From Flexilinea sp. (lineage in GTDB: Bacteria; Chloroflexota; Anaerolineae; Anaerolineales; Anaerolineaceae): a stretch of DNA of 64,000 bases. Within the stretch, counting starts at the first letter, position 1. The number at the start of each line of letters is the position of its first letter. Below, one piece after another: positions 1-9,378 of the stretch. Position numbers and translations under genes: made by a program. The DNA lies in NCBI GenBank assembly GCA_017432685.1, contig JAFRIR010000125.1, positions 1 to 64,000 on the forward strand. The letters are read 5' to 3'. A model generated the notes under the pieces. The model had not been told where the DNA came from, searched no databases, and worked only from the letters and a program-made list of their open reading frames with translations.

Positions 1-58
1 GAGAAATAATTTTGCAGCTGAAACAATGCTGACCAAAGGTACGAAAGGAATTGACAAA

Positions 59-244
59 ATGGCAAAATGTGAAGCATGCGGTAAAGCGACAACTTTCGGT
101 CACGCCCGAAGTTTTTCACAGCGCGCGACAAACCGGGCATTTCACCCGAACCTTCAGCGCGTCACCGTTATGGAAAACGGGAAGATGGTGAAAAAGACAT
201 TGTGCGCCAAGTGCATCCGCACCCTGGCGAAAAGCGCAAAATAA
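59..244 (+). CDS. rpmB: 50S ribosomal protein L28
   Basis: Structural protein of the large ribosomal subunit, 61 residues, typical for L28. The start MAKCEACGKA is the usual L28 N-terminus, and the body carries the family pattern SxRxTNRxFxPNLQ. Two C-x2-C pairs (CEAC near the N-terminus, CAKC near the C-terminus) mark it as a zinc-binding type L28. An upstream in-frame ATG at 26 exists, but AAAGGA at 44-49 sits well placed before the ATG at 59, and L28 proteins start at this MAK. The gene stands alone and is followed at once by a strong terminator. Confidence 0.93.
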   Translation: MAKCEACGKATTFGHARSFSQRATNRAFHPNLQRVTVMENGKMVKKTLCAKCIRTLAKSAK

Positions 245-270
245 GCGATTGATTTCATAAAAGAGAAAGC

Positions 271-302
271 AAGGGGCTGTCGCAAAGACAGCCCTTATTT
301 TT
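271..302 (+). terminator. Rho-independent terminator after rpmB
   Basis: GGGCTGTC (274-281), loop GCAAA, GACAGCCC (287-294), followed by a T-rich run (TTATTTTT). It lies 30 bp downstream of the rpmB stop codon. Confidence 0.85.
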
Positions 303-428
303 GTGATAAAGCAGAGAATGATTGGCTAAATCAGTGATAATTTCATCAAAAGTTTTCAAAGAATCGGATCGAAGGTTTCCTCTCGGTAAGAGTTGCAGAG
401 CAGGAGCCGCGCCCACCTTGCAGCAGTA

Positions 429-3400
429 TTATTCTTGTTTGACGCCTATGACGATGTGGTGATCGTCGCTTTCCCGCGTTTTTATGGTCTGCAGGGAATA
501 AGGTGTTGGCTGTCCGTTTCGCAGCTTGTGAAAGAGCAGCGCCATCGGCTCAGCCTGACCGATCCGGTGCAGCAGGTTGTCCTTGTCGGTTGCTTCTCTG
601 ACCTTGTCCCTGTCCTCATCACAGACAGTCTCCAGCAGTTTGCTGCGGGCTTCTGTAAAGAAGTCGATCCCGCCGGGGCGGATCTCGAGCTTGCCGTCCC
701 CGCCTGTAAAGAATTCCAAATAATAGTCTGTTGCCAGGTCTACATAGAAAATGCTCTCAAAGTTGCTGGTCAGCGCTTTCGAGATACTCATACAGGTCTT
801 TCGGATTTCCGGCGATACCATTGACTTTTCCTTCGCACGTTCGATCAGGAAGCGGTCGAAGTCCGCAGGCGGCACAGGCTTGGAGAAGTAATAGCCCTGT
901 ACCAGGTCGCAGCCCATGGCTTTGAGCACCAGATATTGCTCCTCGGTCTCCACACCTTCTGCCACTACGGGAACGTGCAGATAGTCCGCAATGTCAATGA
1001 TCAGCTCGATCATGCGCACGTCCCGATTCTCTCCGAAGGCACTGCGAACGAAGCTCATATCCAGCTTCAGAGCATCGATGGGCAAGTGAGACAGCATCCC
1101 AAGCGATGAATAGCCGGTTCCGAAGTCATCCATCTCAATTCGAAAACCCATGCCCATCCCGCGCAGCTCCTTGGCCGTAGAAATCACCTGGGCTGAATCA
1201 CCTGTATAGGCAGACTCCGTGATTTCCAGAGCGAGGTCATTTGCGCTGAGTCCATATTCATTCAGGATCTCCTGGAAGATATTTTTCAGATTTGGTGTCA
1301 GCATGTCGATGCGGGACACATTCACAGAAACCGGCACGGAATAACCAAGCCGATCTTTCCAATCCCGAATCCTCGCGGCAGCTTCGCGCCACACATACTG
1401 ATCAAGATCCAGTATGAGGCCGTTGTTCTCCAGCAGCGGAATGAACACTGCCGGACTGATCATTCCCAGTTCAGGATGATCCCAGCGTACCAGAGCCTCC
1501 GCACTTGCGAGCAGTGGTTTGTCGGTGCGAATGTCAAACTTGGGCTGGAAGTATACCATGAAACGGTTATTTCTCAGTGACGGCTTGAAGTCCTCCAATA
1601 AGCGTGCCCTGTACAGTTCAGCCTCGTGCATCTCGTTGTTGTAGATCCCGACAGGTTTTAAATAACCGCTCTTGACTGCATTCGCAGCAGTTTTGGCATA
1701 ATCAAATCGGCGTTCGATTTCAAGCATCTTGTTTACGTTTGCATAGACGCCCAGGCGCAGCCGCACACGGTTCTCGGAAACGTCCTCGCCGGTCAGACCA
1801 TCTGATGCTTTGTCCAATATCGTTTCATAATCTTCCCTGTGCGGGCAATAGATGAGGAAGGTGTCTGCGCCTCGGCGGCAGCCTACGCCTCCTAACTCAC
1901 GGGAAATCTGACGAACCCTGGCGCCGATCCGGGCAAGAACACTGTCTCCGTACTGCTTTCCATAGCGTTCGTTGAGAACATGGAAATCGTTGACATCCAG
2001 GACAACGGCATCCATTGGCATATCGGTGTAGTGCTGATCGTACATCCGGACGTAACGGAGGAAGTAGTCCATGTTGAAAAGATTTGTCAGGCTGTCGCGC
2101 TCGGTCGTCTCAATGATGTTCCGCTTCTCTGAAAGCTCAATACATCGATTCACACGTGCCTGAACGATCTCCACTGTGGGATAGGGTTTGGGGATAAAGT
2201 CCATCGCACCGTATTTCAAGCATTCGACCTCTGCACTCTGGTCTGCGGTCATCACGATAACAGGAATATCCTTTAGTTCTTTTTCTTCTTTCATTACCTT
2301 CAGCACTTCCATACCGCTGAGCCGCGGCATCTGAAGATCAAGCAGGACAATAGCTAAATCCTCGCGATGAGCCTTGATCACCTCCAGAGCTTCGATGCCG
2401 TCGGAAGCGTACAAAACTTCATAACCATATGAGAGCATATTCCCAAGTATCATTTGATTGATCTGCTCATCCTCAACAATGAGAATATGCCGTTTGAGCC
2501 GCAGGATGTCTGTGTTATCATTTACTGCAAAGAGAGGTTTCGCTGCAGTTTCAAAGTCATCCCGGGTGGCAGCTCCCATGCCTTTGAGCAGCTGTTTCTC
2601 CTCATACATCAAAGAATCCGCCCGTTCAAACACATCATGGAAACGGGTATCCTTGCCCGGCTGGTAATCTGAAAGACCACCCGAGATAACTACATCCTCG
2701 GCGCTGATGTGTGCCACGGAACGATCATGAAGAGCCAGCAGCAGTTCTTTGCGGATCAGGTAATCCCGTCCTGTCAGGATCACAACGAACTCGTCGCCGC
2801 CTGTTCTGAATACCGGGCTGTGCTGGAAGATGTCACAGATCATCTGGCTGGCTTTGATGATGTACTCGTCACCTGCCTTGTGTCCAAGGGTATCGTTGAT
2901 TTTCTTTAAACCATTCACATCGCAGACAACGACAGCAAATCTCTCCTCTGTCTTCTCCGCGATCGCCCTGTCAAAGTCTTTTTCGCGCAGGAGAAATGCA
3001 TGTTTGCTTTTTACGCCGGTCAAGGGGTCTGTGAAAGCGACTGTGGTTGCCTGATCACGTTCCTCAACTGCTTTTTTCTCCCACTTCTGCTGGGATTTAT
3101 AGTTAGCGAGAAGTACGATGAGCGAAAGGCCAAAGAGGCCGGTGATAAGCAGTCCGCTGAGGTTATCCGAATTATGGAGCCGATTCCGCTGAAGTTCTAT
3201 GAACTCCTTTTTGTCCAATGCGAGCATCTCACTGTCTGCCGTGCCATCCATATAGCTGTAGATATCATCGATAACAGCATCCCCCCGGCTTTCACTTGTA
3301 CGCTCTGTCAAGGTCATCGCCATGAGAACGATGAACGCCAGCAGCGCCATCCAGACGATAATTGCTTTACCGAATTTCCTTGCGTGATCCTTGCGGATGA

Positions 3401-4799
3401 CCCGGTTGAAAAATAAGAGACCTATCAGCGTCCAGACTGTCATTAGCGCATAGGTTTCTGTCTCGATCGTATGGTCATAGAAGAAACTGGGGAACAGAAG
3501 GAATACCAGGAAAATGGCCAGAATGATCATGCAAATGCCGCTGAGGATCCGATTTTTCAGGCTGCCTTCCTGTTTTGATGCTTTAAAAACTGCTGCAGAG
3601 GCAAACCCGTAAAGTATGGTCGCTCCGATCGTGGTGGTGTCCACGATCCAGCCTATTGGCGTTCTGCCCAGGAATGGAATCGGAAGGGAAATCAGCAAAA
3701 TCAGGATGATGGAATTTTCGGGTATCTGTTTGTCGCTGAGCTTTGCATAGTGCTCAGAGAGGATCCCGTCCTGGGCCACGGCATAGCACAGGCGGCTGAC
3801 GGTGCGCAGCATGCCGATCAGACTGGTAAGTATGAGGGCCAGAAGGGACGCCATCAGAATATAAATGCCCGGGTTTCCAAGGTAATAGTGTGCGGCATAG
3901 AAAGCAGGCAGTCCTGCAATCCCTTCAAATTCATCCAAACGACGAATATAATCCAACCAACCGGAGCAGCCCTCCGGGTAGGCTGAAATACTCATCAGGA
4001 TGATAAAGATGTACAGCAGGGTGGTGACAACCAGGGAGATCACAAGGACGCGGAACATATTGCTGTGCTTGAACTTATATTCTGCGGCAGAGTGAGAAAC
4101 GCTTTCAAAGCCGATAAAAGCCCATGGTGATATGAAAGCAATGCGCAAGACTTGTCGAAGAGCGTTCTTGTCCGGAAGAAAGGCTGGTTCCATCGTCATT
4201 CCGCTGGAATGATGCCCCAGCATGGCTGCTACAAAACATACGGTGATGCCGACGGTAAAGGTCAGTACAAGTATTTCCATGCATCGGGCTATAGCTTTTT
4301 TGCTTTTTATACATAACAATCCGACAAGTCCGATCACGATGATGGTTGTCAGAACTTCGCCCAGATAAACCTCATACCCAAAGACCGTATAGAGATAGCC
4401 AAACCGCAGTATGCCCTGCAGAAAGTATCTTGTAAACAAGGGAATGCTTGTGGCATTCGCCCAAAAGATGGCAATGTAGACCAGAAACATGAACCATGCC
4501 GCCAGAAAGGCACGGTCATAGCCAAATATGTACTTCACATAGTTATAGAGACCGCCGGTACCGGGGTAGCGATTCGCCAGAAAGTGATAGTGGTGGGCGA
4601 CCATCAGCATCATGATGAACCCAATCAGCAGACCGAGAATCGAGCCCAGCGGACCTGCCTGAGAGAGATAGGTCTGGCTGGTTACAACAAGCGCCCCCCA
4701 GCCAATGGCGCTGCCCACAGACAATGCCCAAACGGCCAGAGGTGAAAGATAAGGCTGCAGGCCGCTGCCCTTGTTACCGACGGTTGTCTGTTTTTCCAC
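429..4799 (-). CDS. APC permease fused to GGDEF, REC, degenerate GGDEF and EAL domains
   Basis: A 1456-residue fusion (1481 from the upstream ATG at 4874). Numbering below is from that ATG. Residues about 40-520 are an amino acid/polyamine permease-type membrane domain with many hydrophobic segments. An extra membrane segment at about 571-591 leads to an intact diguanylate cyclase domain (GGDEF at 692-696). Next comes a response-regulator receiver domain (acidic pocket E801/D802, phospho-acceptor D846, K896). A second GGDEF domain follows whose signature is GADTF (1002-1006), probably catalytically dead. Then a complete-looking EAL phosphodiesterase domain (EAL 1126-1128, DDFGTGYSS at 1249) and a ~120-residue PAS-like tail. 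I prefer the GTG at 4799 because GGAGG lies 7 nt upstream; the ATG at 4874 has no ribosome site. The product probably adjusts c-di-GMP in response to a transported or bound ligand; ligand and net activity cannot be read from sequence. Confidence 0.88.
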   Translation of the reverse strand: MEKQTTVGNKGSGLQPYLSPLAVWALSVGSAIGWGALVVTSQTYLSQAGPLGSILGLLIGFIMMLMVAHHYHFLANRYPGTGGLYNYVKYIFGYDRAFLAAWFMFLVYIAIFWANATSIPLFTRYFLQGILRFGYLYTVFGYEVYLGEVLTTIIVIGLVGLLCIKSKKAIARCMEILVLTFTVGITVCFVAAMLGHHSSGMTMEPAFLPDKNALRQVLRIAFISPWAFIGFESVSHSAAEYKFKHSNMFRVLVISLVVTTLLYIFIILMSISAYPEGCSGWLDYIRRLDEFEGIAGLPAFYAAHYYLGNPGIYILMASLLALILTSLIGMLRTVSRLCYAVAQDGILSEHYAKLSDKQIPENSIILILLISLPIPFLGRTPIGWIVDTTTIGATILYGFASAAVFKASKQEGSLKNRILSGICMIILAIFLVFLLFPSFFYDHTIETETYALMTVWTLIGLLFFNRVIRKDHARKFGKAIIVWMALLAFIVLMAMTLTERTSESRGDAVIDDIYSYMDGTADSEMLALDKKEFIELQRNRLHNSDNLSGLLITGLFGLSLIVLLANYKSQQKWEKKAVEERDQATTVAFTDPLTGVKSKHAFLLREKDFDRAIAEKTEERFAVVVCDVNGLKKINDTLGHKAGDEYIIKASQMICDIFQHSPVFRTGGDEFVVILTGRDYLIRKELLLALHDRSVAHISAEDVVISGGLSDYQPGKDTRFHDVFERADSLMYEEKQLLKGMGAATRDDFETAAKPLFAVNDNTDILRLKRHILIVEDEQINQMILGNMLSYGYEVLYASDGIEALEVIKAHREDLAIVLLDLQMPRLSGMEVLKVMKEEKELKDIPVIVMTADQSAEVECLKYGAMDFIPKPYPTVEIVQARVNRCIELSEKRNIIETTERDSLTNLFNMDYFLRYVRMYDQHYTDMPMDAVVLDVNDFHVLNERYGKQYGDSVLARIGARVRQISRELGGVGCRRGADTFLIYCPHREDYETILDKASDGLTGEDVSENRVRLRLGVYANVNKMLEIERRFDYAKTAANAVKSGYLKPVGIYNNEMHEAELYRARLLEDFKPSLRNNRFMVYFQPKFDIRTDKPLLASAEALVRWDHPELGMISPAVFIPLLENNGLILDLDQYVWREAAARIRDWKDRLGYSVPVSVNVSRIDMLTPNLKNIFQEILNEYGLSANDLALEITESAYTGDSAQVISTAKELRGMGMGFRIEMDDFGTGYSSLGMLSHLPIDALKLDMSFVRSAFGENRDVRMIELIIDIADYLHVPVVAEGVETEEQYLVLKAMGCDLVQGYYFSKPVPPADFDRFLIERAKEKSMVSPEIRKTCMSISKALTSNFESIFYVDLATDYYLEFFTGGDGKLEIRPGGIDFFTEARSKLLETVCDEDRDKVREATDKDNLLHRIGQAEPMALLFHKLRNGQPTPYSLQTIKTRESDDHHIVIGVKQE

Positions 4800-4894
4800 T
4801 GTATTTCCTCCGATCACTGCATTCGGGATAATTCTTTGCACTTTAATCCTGAATACATTATAAGAAAATCCCATGGCAAAAGCAAGGGGGTAAA

Positions 4895-4932
4895 CAAAAA
4901 AAATGAGATTGCGGCAATCCCTTTTTTATTAT
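4895..4932 (-). terminator. Weak hairpin and T-run after the EamA gene
   Basis: On the minus strand GATTG-CCG-CAATC is followed by TCATTTTTTTTG, about 35 bp beyond the EamA stop. The stem is only 5-6 bp, so the call is tentative. Confidence 0.4.
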
Positions 4933-4960
4933 CATACGATTCGGATACAGCGCTAAAAGT

Positions 4961-5887
4961 TTATGGTTCCTTCCGATTCTCTGATCTGCTGCCGGAAGGA
5001 AGTTGAACAAGAATGATAGCTGCAAACATCACGGTACAGCCCAGCAATTCCCGTGGTGTCATCCGTTCATGCAGGAGGATCGCGCCTCCTAATACCGCAA
5101 AAACCGATTCCAGGCTCATCAGCAGGGATGCAACGGTGGGGTCGGTGAATTTCTGGGCCACCATCTGCAGGGTATAACCGACCCCGCCGGACATAATGCC
5201 GCAGTAAAGAATAGGAATTGCGGCTGAGCGTACCTGATCCCATGAAGGAGTCTCCATGAGAAAAGCGGCAATGGCCGATATTACTGTAGTAGTCAGGATC
5301 TGGATGGCGGAAATCTGCAGCGGGTCACCCAACTGAACAAAATGGTCACAGCACAGGATCTGCCCGCTGAACATGACGGCGCATAAAAAGAGAAGCAAAT
5401 CACTGTGTGCGAGACGGAACCCTTCCGTCATGCACAGCAGATACATACCGACAACACTGATGAGGACCGCGATCCAGACCAGCGGGCTGTTCTTTTTTCT
5501 GAATAACACAAAATTGATAATCGGAACCAGCAGAATATACATGGCTGTGATGAATCCGGATTTCCCGGCGGAGGTGGAGACCATCCCGATTTGCTGAAAG
5601 ATACTGGCCGCTGCAAGAAATATACCGCAGCATATCCCGCCGAGGATCGTGTTTTTACTGCGGATCCGCGCTGCTTGCGGGTCGGTTTTTGTGATGTTTC
5701 TTTTCTCTCTGTTTTTTTCTATGAGGACGGCAGCGCCGATCACGACAGCAGCCAATCCCATCCGGACAGCTGTGAAGGTGAGCGGTTCAATGCTTTCCAT
5801 GCCTTTCCGTTGAAAGGCAAAAGCCATTCCCCATATCATCGCTGTCAAAATCAGCAGCAGATTCCCCAGCGTTTGTTTGTTTTTCAT
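4961..5887 (-). CDS. EamA/DMT-family transporter (RhaT-like)
   Basis: A 308-residue inner-membrane protein of the drug/metabolite transporter superfamily. It has about ten hydrophobic segments in two homologous EamA halves. The N-terminal WGMAFAFQRKGME and the later half with SLESVFAVLGGAILLHE are typical EamA signatures. Length is normal for the family. These carriers export metabolites or amino acids; the substrate cannot be inferred. The ATG at 5887 has AGGTGG about ten bases upstream. It lies in the same direction as the permease/c-di-GMP fusion but is separated from it by a weak terminator, so co-transcription is doubtful. Confidence 0.85.
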   Translation of the reverse strand: MKNKQTLGNLLLILTAMIWGMAFAFQRKGMESIEPLTFTAVRMGLAAVVIGAAVLIEKNREKRNITKTDPQAARIRSKNTILGGICCGIFLAAASIFQQIGMVSTSAGKSGFITAMYILLVPIINFVLFRKKNSPLVWIAVLISVVGMYLLCMTEGFRLAHSDLLLFLCAVMFSGQILCCDHFVQLGDPLQISAIQILTTTVISAIAAFLMETPSWDQVRSAAIPILYCGIMSGGVGYTLQMVAQKFTDPTVASLLMSLESVFAVLGGAILLHERMTPRELLGCTVMFAAIILVQLPSGSRSENRKEP

Positions 5888-5926
5888 TGAAATAAAACCA
5901 CCTGAAAATTAAAATCTCTCGTATCT

Positions 5927-6020
5927 ATTCAGAACGAAGCACACGGAGACTGCTCTTGTGCTGCCGCGAAGCCGGCACGCAAGGGCTGTATCCTGTGTTG
6001 CGCTGTTAGGCACTGAACAA
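5927..6020 (+). repeat. Intergenic palindromic repeat, copy A
   Basis: Contains the family core AGCACACGGAGACTG ... GCGAAGCC ... CTGTATCC-GTGTTGCG and ends with TGAACA. Five further copies lie at 24040, 32140, 46504, 49957 and 53944. The two halves can fold into a long imperfect hairpin with the CGAAGC segment at the tip. Confidence 0.8.
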
Positions 6021-6121
6021 GTTGCAATCTATCGATACAAAATTATAACCATTCAGATTCTGAAACAATGTTTCTGTCCTTAGAATGGTTACCCGTGATG
6101 CTGTTTGGAAAAATACAGCGC

Positions 6122-6149
6122 TTGACACTGTACGATAAACATATATAAT
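6122..6149 (+). promoter_or_regulatory. Sigma-70-type promoter for the DUF6273 gene
   Basis: TTGACA at 6122-6127 and TATAAT at 6144-6149, spacer 16 bp, about 40 bp before the ribosome site of the gene starting at 6198. Confidence 0.7.
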
Positions 6150-6197
6150 TTATTTAACAAGAATAATACTATATTTGCAAAGCGGAGGGTGAACGTC

Positions 6198-7895
6198 ATG
6201 AAGAAGCAAATCCTGTTTTTTTTGCTGACAGCAGCATTGCTTTTTGCTGTGCTTCCGGTACAGGCTGGAGAGGAACTGTTTTGGTCAAATATGAATGATT
6301 CGCCGGTGAGGAACCGTCCGCCGTTGTATAAAGTCATCAATGTCGGTGAGACTGAAGAACCGGTGCTGGTTCAGCGCATCCGGACCTATCATTGGAACAG
6401 TGGTGAAGGCGCAGAACCGGGGACGATCAGCGTTTATGAAGGAGAAACTGAAATCGGCTCCTGGAAGGCTGTCGGCCGCAGTGGTTATGGCGCCTCAAAT
6501 GTGTATTGGGATGCGCTGGTGGATGTGATTTTCTCGCCGGGGCACAGTTATACCATCAAAGATTCGGACCTGGTCAGTATGAGCTATAACGAAGCCTCTG
6601 ATAACTGCGGTATGTTTGAAGTTTACGGAGTCAGGCCGGTCCCGGAGGGATATATTGTTGCTTCACCGCAGAAAACTGCTTCCGAGCCTTCGGTAACGGA
6701 GGTCCCGATTACCCTTGTTACCCAGAATTCCGTCTCCCAGGAGCCTGTTTCACGGAATTCTGTTGTTTCCGGAAACAGTAACGCTTCAGCTGTTTCATCC
6801 ACGGCTATGATCCCCGTGGATACGTTCCAGTTCGGCCGTTATGAACAGGATAACAATTCGGGGAATGGTACGGAAGCGATTGAATGGCAGGTGCTTACCG
6901 TATTGAAAGACCGCCAGCTGGTTGTCAGCCGTTATATTCTGGATTACCGGAATTTCTCCGACAGCATCAATGGTTCCCAATGGGATTCCAGTGCAATGCG
7001 CACATGGCTCAACGGTGATTTTTACAACAATGCTTTTACTGCAGCTGAGAAAAACAGTATTCTTCTGGTTACAAACAGCAATCCGAACAATGAACGTTAC
7101 GGAACACCGGGCGGGAGTCAGACGCAGGACAGAATTTTCCTGCTGAGCATTGATGAGGCAAATCGCTATTTTACTTCATCCGGATACCGGGTGACAAGAC
7201 CGACTGCTTCTGCACAACAGAAATATGATTCTTCCTTCGGTTTGGATTCTTCCGCATGGCTGCTGCGATCCCCGGGAGCTATGGAAAACACCTCCGCATT
7301 TGTAAACGGGGACGGTTCGGTCAATTATGAAGGGTCTTATCAAAATCTGAGCGGCATTCCTACGGAATATGCGGTGCGTCCTGCTTTTTGGATGAGTACC
7401 GGACCGGCCTGTCTCACGGTCAAATATATCGGCGGAAGCTGCCTTTCGCAAGTACCGACTGATAAAAAATGTTACAAAAAGGGTGATAAGGTGACGGTGC
7501 TCTTTGATCCGGTGGAGTATGTGCCGGGGCTGATCTTCAACGGGTGGGACCGAACCGGTGATGGTACTGCCGACCACGGTTATTACTATAACAGCTTCAT
7601 CATGCCGGATCGGGATGTGGAGTTGACGGCTATCTGTTATCGACCTTACCAACCCCAATATAATAATCAATATTATGATGGCACGATCATTGATGATAAT
7701 CCGCAGGAACGTACGCCAACTGATCCAGATCGTGGTTCGGCGCTGTATCCGGATTATGATGTGGAACCGATCTACGATTATATCCCGGATTATTCCTATG
7801 ACCCGGACTATTCGTATGTTCCGGACAATGATTATAGTCCGAATTATAATATTGTTCCGGATGGACAATGGTGGAATATGAACGGCGTAGGGTAA
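6198..7895 (+). CDS. Secreted DUF6273-domain protein with InlB-like repeat and Tyr/Asp-rich tail
   Basis: A 565-residue exported protein. A signal peptide (MKKQ, hydrophobic core, cut near VQA-GEE at about 23) is followed by a ~130-residue beta-rich region that I do not recognise, then a Ser/Thr/Val-rich linker. A DUF6273 module comes next: FGRYEQDNN, IEWQVL, RTWLNGDFYNNAF, FLLSIDEANRYF, WLLRSPG and VRPAFWM are its usual landmarks. An InlB/Listeria-Bacteroides-type repeat follows (KKGDKVTVLF...FNGWD...MPDRDVELTA). The last ~75 residues are rich in Tyr, Asp and Pro. Start: ATG at 6198, nine bases after GGAGG; the in-frame GTG at 6189 overlaps that site. Probably a cell-surface protein of unknown function. 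Confidence 0.85.
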   Translation: MKKQILFFLLTAALLFAVLPVQAGEELFWSNMNDSPVRNRPPLYKVINVGETEEPVLVQRIRTYHWNSGEGAEPGTISVYEGETEIGSWKAVGRSGYGASNVYWDALVDVIFSPGHSYTIKDSDLVSMSYNEASDNCGMFEVYGVRPVPEGYIVASPQKTASEPSVTEVPITLVTQNSVSQEPVSRNSVVSGNSNASAVSSTAMIPVDTFQFGRYEQDNNSGNGTEAIEWQVLTVLKDRQLVVSRYILDYRNFSDSINGSQWDSSAMRTWLNGDFYNNAFTAAEKNSILLVTNSNPNNERYGTPGGSQTQDRIFLLSIDEANRYFTSSGYRVTRPTASAQQKYDSSFGLDSSAWLLRSPGAMENTSAFVNGDGSVNYEGSYQNLSGIPTEYAVRPAFWMSTGPACLTVKYIGGSCLSQVPTDKKCYKKGDKVTVLFDPVEYVPGLIFNGWDRTGDGTADHGYYYNSFIMPDRDVELTAICYRPYQPQYNNQYYDGTIIDDNPQERTPTDPDRGSALYPDYDVEPIYDYIPDYSYDPDYSYVPDNDYSPNYNIVPDGQWWNMNGVG

Positions 7896-7916
7896 GATCG
7901 AGAGAACGCTGATTAG

Positions 7917-7966
7917 TAAAGTGTGAGTGGGTCGGTTTTATGCCGGCCCACTCACACTTTGTTTTG
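7917..7966. terminator. Bidirectional terminator between convergent genes
   Basis: A 16-bp stem, AGTGTGAGTGGGTCGG against CCGGCCCACTCACACT (one G-T pair), with A/T runs on both sides. It separates the DUF6273 gene from the convergent lysine operon. Confidence 0.85.
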
Positions 7967-7987
7967 GTCTGACTGCCAAACCGTCAG

Positions 7988-9310
7988 CTATTTCTTTTCG
8001 ATTACCGCGCTGTAGATGCTGCGAATGGCGGCTTCGTAGTCTTCTTCCGCGACACCGACGATGATGTTCAGCTCGCTGGAACCCTGGTCGATCATGCGGA
8101 TGTTGACGTTGGCGTCTGTGATAGCCTGGAAGATGCGGGCTGCGATGCCTTTGTAATAAGCCATTCCCTGACCGACGATGGCGATGAGGGCGATGCCGTC
8201 CTCTACATAAAGCGTATCCGGCTGGACGGCTTCCTGTATTTCTGCCAGCACCTGATCACGGACCGGTTCCAGATCTTCGGTGCGTAAAATCAGGGACATG
8301 GTGTCGATCCCGGAAGGCAGATGTTCAAATGACAGACCGTGGGCAGCGATGATGTTGAGGATCTTGGCGGTGAATCCGACTTCACTGTTCATCAGATCCT
8401 TTTCGATCAGGATGGAGCTGAAGCCTTTATGCCCGGCGATACCGGTGACACTGCCCGGGTCGGCATTTTCCGGAAGATGCGGGATGATGAGAGTACCCGG
8501 GTCTTCCGGATCATTGGTGTTGCGGATGTTGATGGAAATATTCGCCTGTTGGACGGGGAAGACCGCATCTTCGTGCAGGACGGTCGCGCCCATGTAAGAA
8601 AGCTCCCGCAGTTCCCGATAGGTGATGATGCGGATCTGACGCGGGTTTTCAACGATACGGGGATCGGCGGCCATCATGCCGGAGACGTCGGTCCAGTTTT
8701 CATAAATATCTGCATGGACAGCGCGGGCGACGATGGACCCGGTGACGTCCGAACCGCCGCGGGAGAAGGTGTGGATCTTCCCGTTGGGAAGGGAACCATA
8801 GAACCCCGGGAGCACTGCGCGGAAGGTGACGGTGAGAACCTTTTTCAGGTCTTCTTTGGTTTTCTGGAAGTTCAGCGAACCGTTTTCGTTGAAGTGGATG
8901 TAATCTGCCGCATCAATAAATTTGTAGCCCAAATGGCAGGCAAAAACTTTCGCGCTCAGGTACTCTCCCCGGCTGGCCATATAGTCTTTTTCGGGCTCTT
9001 TCAGCAGATGCTGCCGGATCGTTTCGATTTCGCTGTCGATGTCAAAATCCAGTTCCAGATCGCGGATGATCTCCGCGAAACGTTCCCGGATCTGGTTCAG
9101 GGACGGTTCAAAATCTTCACCTTTGACTGCGGCGTTGTAGCATTGATAAAGAAGATCGGTGACCTTGATGTCATCGGAAGATCGTTTTCCCGGAGCTGAG
9201 ACGACGACATAGCGCCGGTGCTGGGATTGTTTGATAATAGCGGTGACTTTGCGGATCTGGTTGGCGTCCGCCATGGAGGTGCCGCCGAATTTCAAAGCGA
9301 TGGTTTTCAT
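7988..9310 (-). CDS. lysC: Aspartate kinase
   Basis: Phosphorylates aspartate, the first step towards lysine, threonine and methionine. 440 residues. The N-terminal KFGGTSMADANQ is the ATP-site signature, FSRGGSDVTGS lies in the substrate loop, and two ACT domains occupy roughly residues 300-440 (for example GMAYYKGIAARIF and VNIRMIDQGSSELNI), implying allosteric feedback. AGGAAAG lies upstream of the ATG. It is the last gene of the lysine-riboswitch operon, 68 bp after the M20 deacetylase gene. The monofunctional form with no homoserine dehydrogenase domain fits a lysine-dedicated enzyme. Confidence 0.93.
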   Translation of the reverse strand: MKTIALKFGGTSMADANQIRKVTAIIKQSQHRRYVVVSAPGKRSSDDIKVTDLLYQCYNAAVKGEDFEPSLNQIRERFAEIIRDLELDFDIDSEIETIRQHLLKEPEKDYMASRGEYLSAKVFACHLGYKFIDAADYIHFNENGSLNFQKTKEDLKKVLTVTFRAVLPGFYGSLPNGKIHTFSRGGSDVTGSIVARAVHADIYENWTDVSGMMAADPRIVENPRQIRIITYRELRELSYMGATVLHEDAVFPVQQANISINIRNTNDPEDPGTLIIPHLPENADPGSVTGIAGHKGFSSILIEKDLMNSEVGFTAKILNIIAAHGLSFEHLPSGIDTMSLILRTEDLEPVRDQVLAEIQEAVQPDTLYVEDGIALIAIVGQGMAYYKGIAARIFQAITDANVNIRMIDQGSSELNIIVGVAEEDYEAAIRSIYSAVIEKK

Positions 9311-9378
9311 TACTTACGTCTTTCCTGAGTCAGTAAAACTTTTCCGGCTCACTGGTTAGATTTTTTTTTGAAGTGACC

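Larger units (their letters stand above)
5888..6197. other. Divergent intergenic region between EamA gene and DUF6273 gene
   Basis: 310 bp without a gene. It holds palindromic repeat copy A (5927-6020) and, closer to the plus-strand gene, a consensus-like promoter (6122-6149). Confidence 0.7.

Noticed and set aside
4800-4874. N-terminal extension of the permease fusion from ATG 4874
   Set aside because: No ribosome site at that ATG, whereas GTG 4799 has GGAGG seven bases upstream.
7176-7868. Minus-strand frame rich in Ile/Arg opposite the DUF6273 gene
   Set aside because: The odd composition is only the complement of the Tyr/Asp-rich tail codons.
8339-9199. 286-residue plus-strand open frame opposite lysC
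   Set aside because: It lies wholly antisense to a clear aspartate kinase, has no ribosome site and no family features; a composition-driven shadow.
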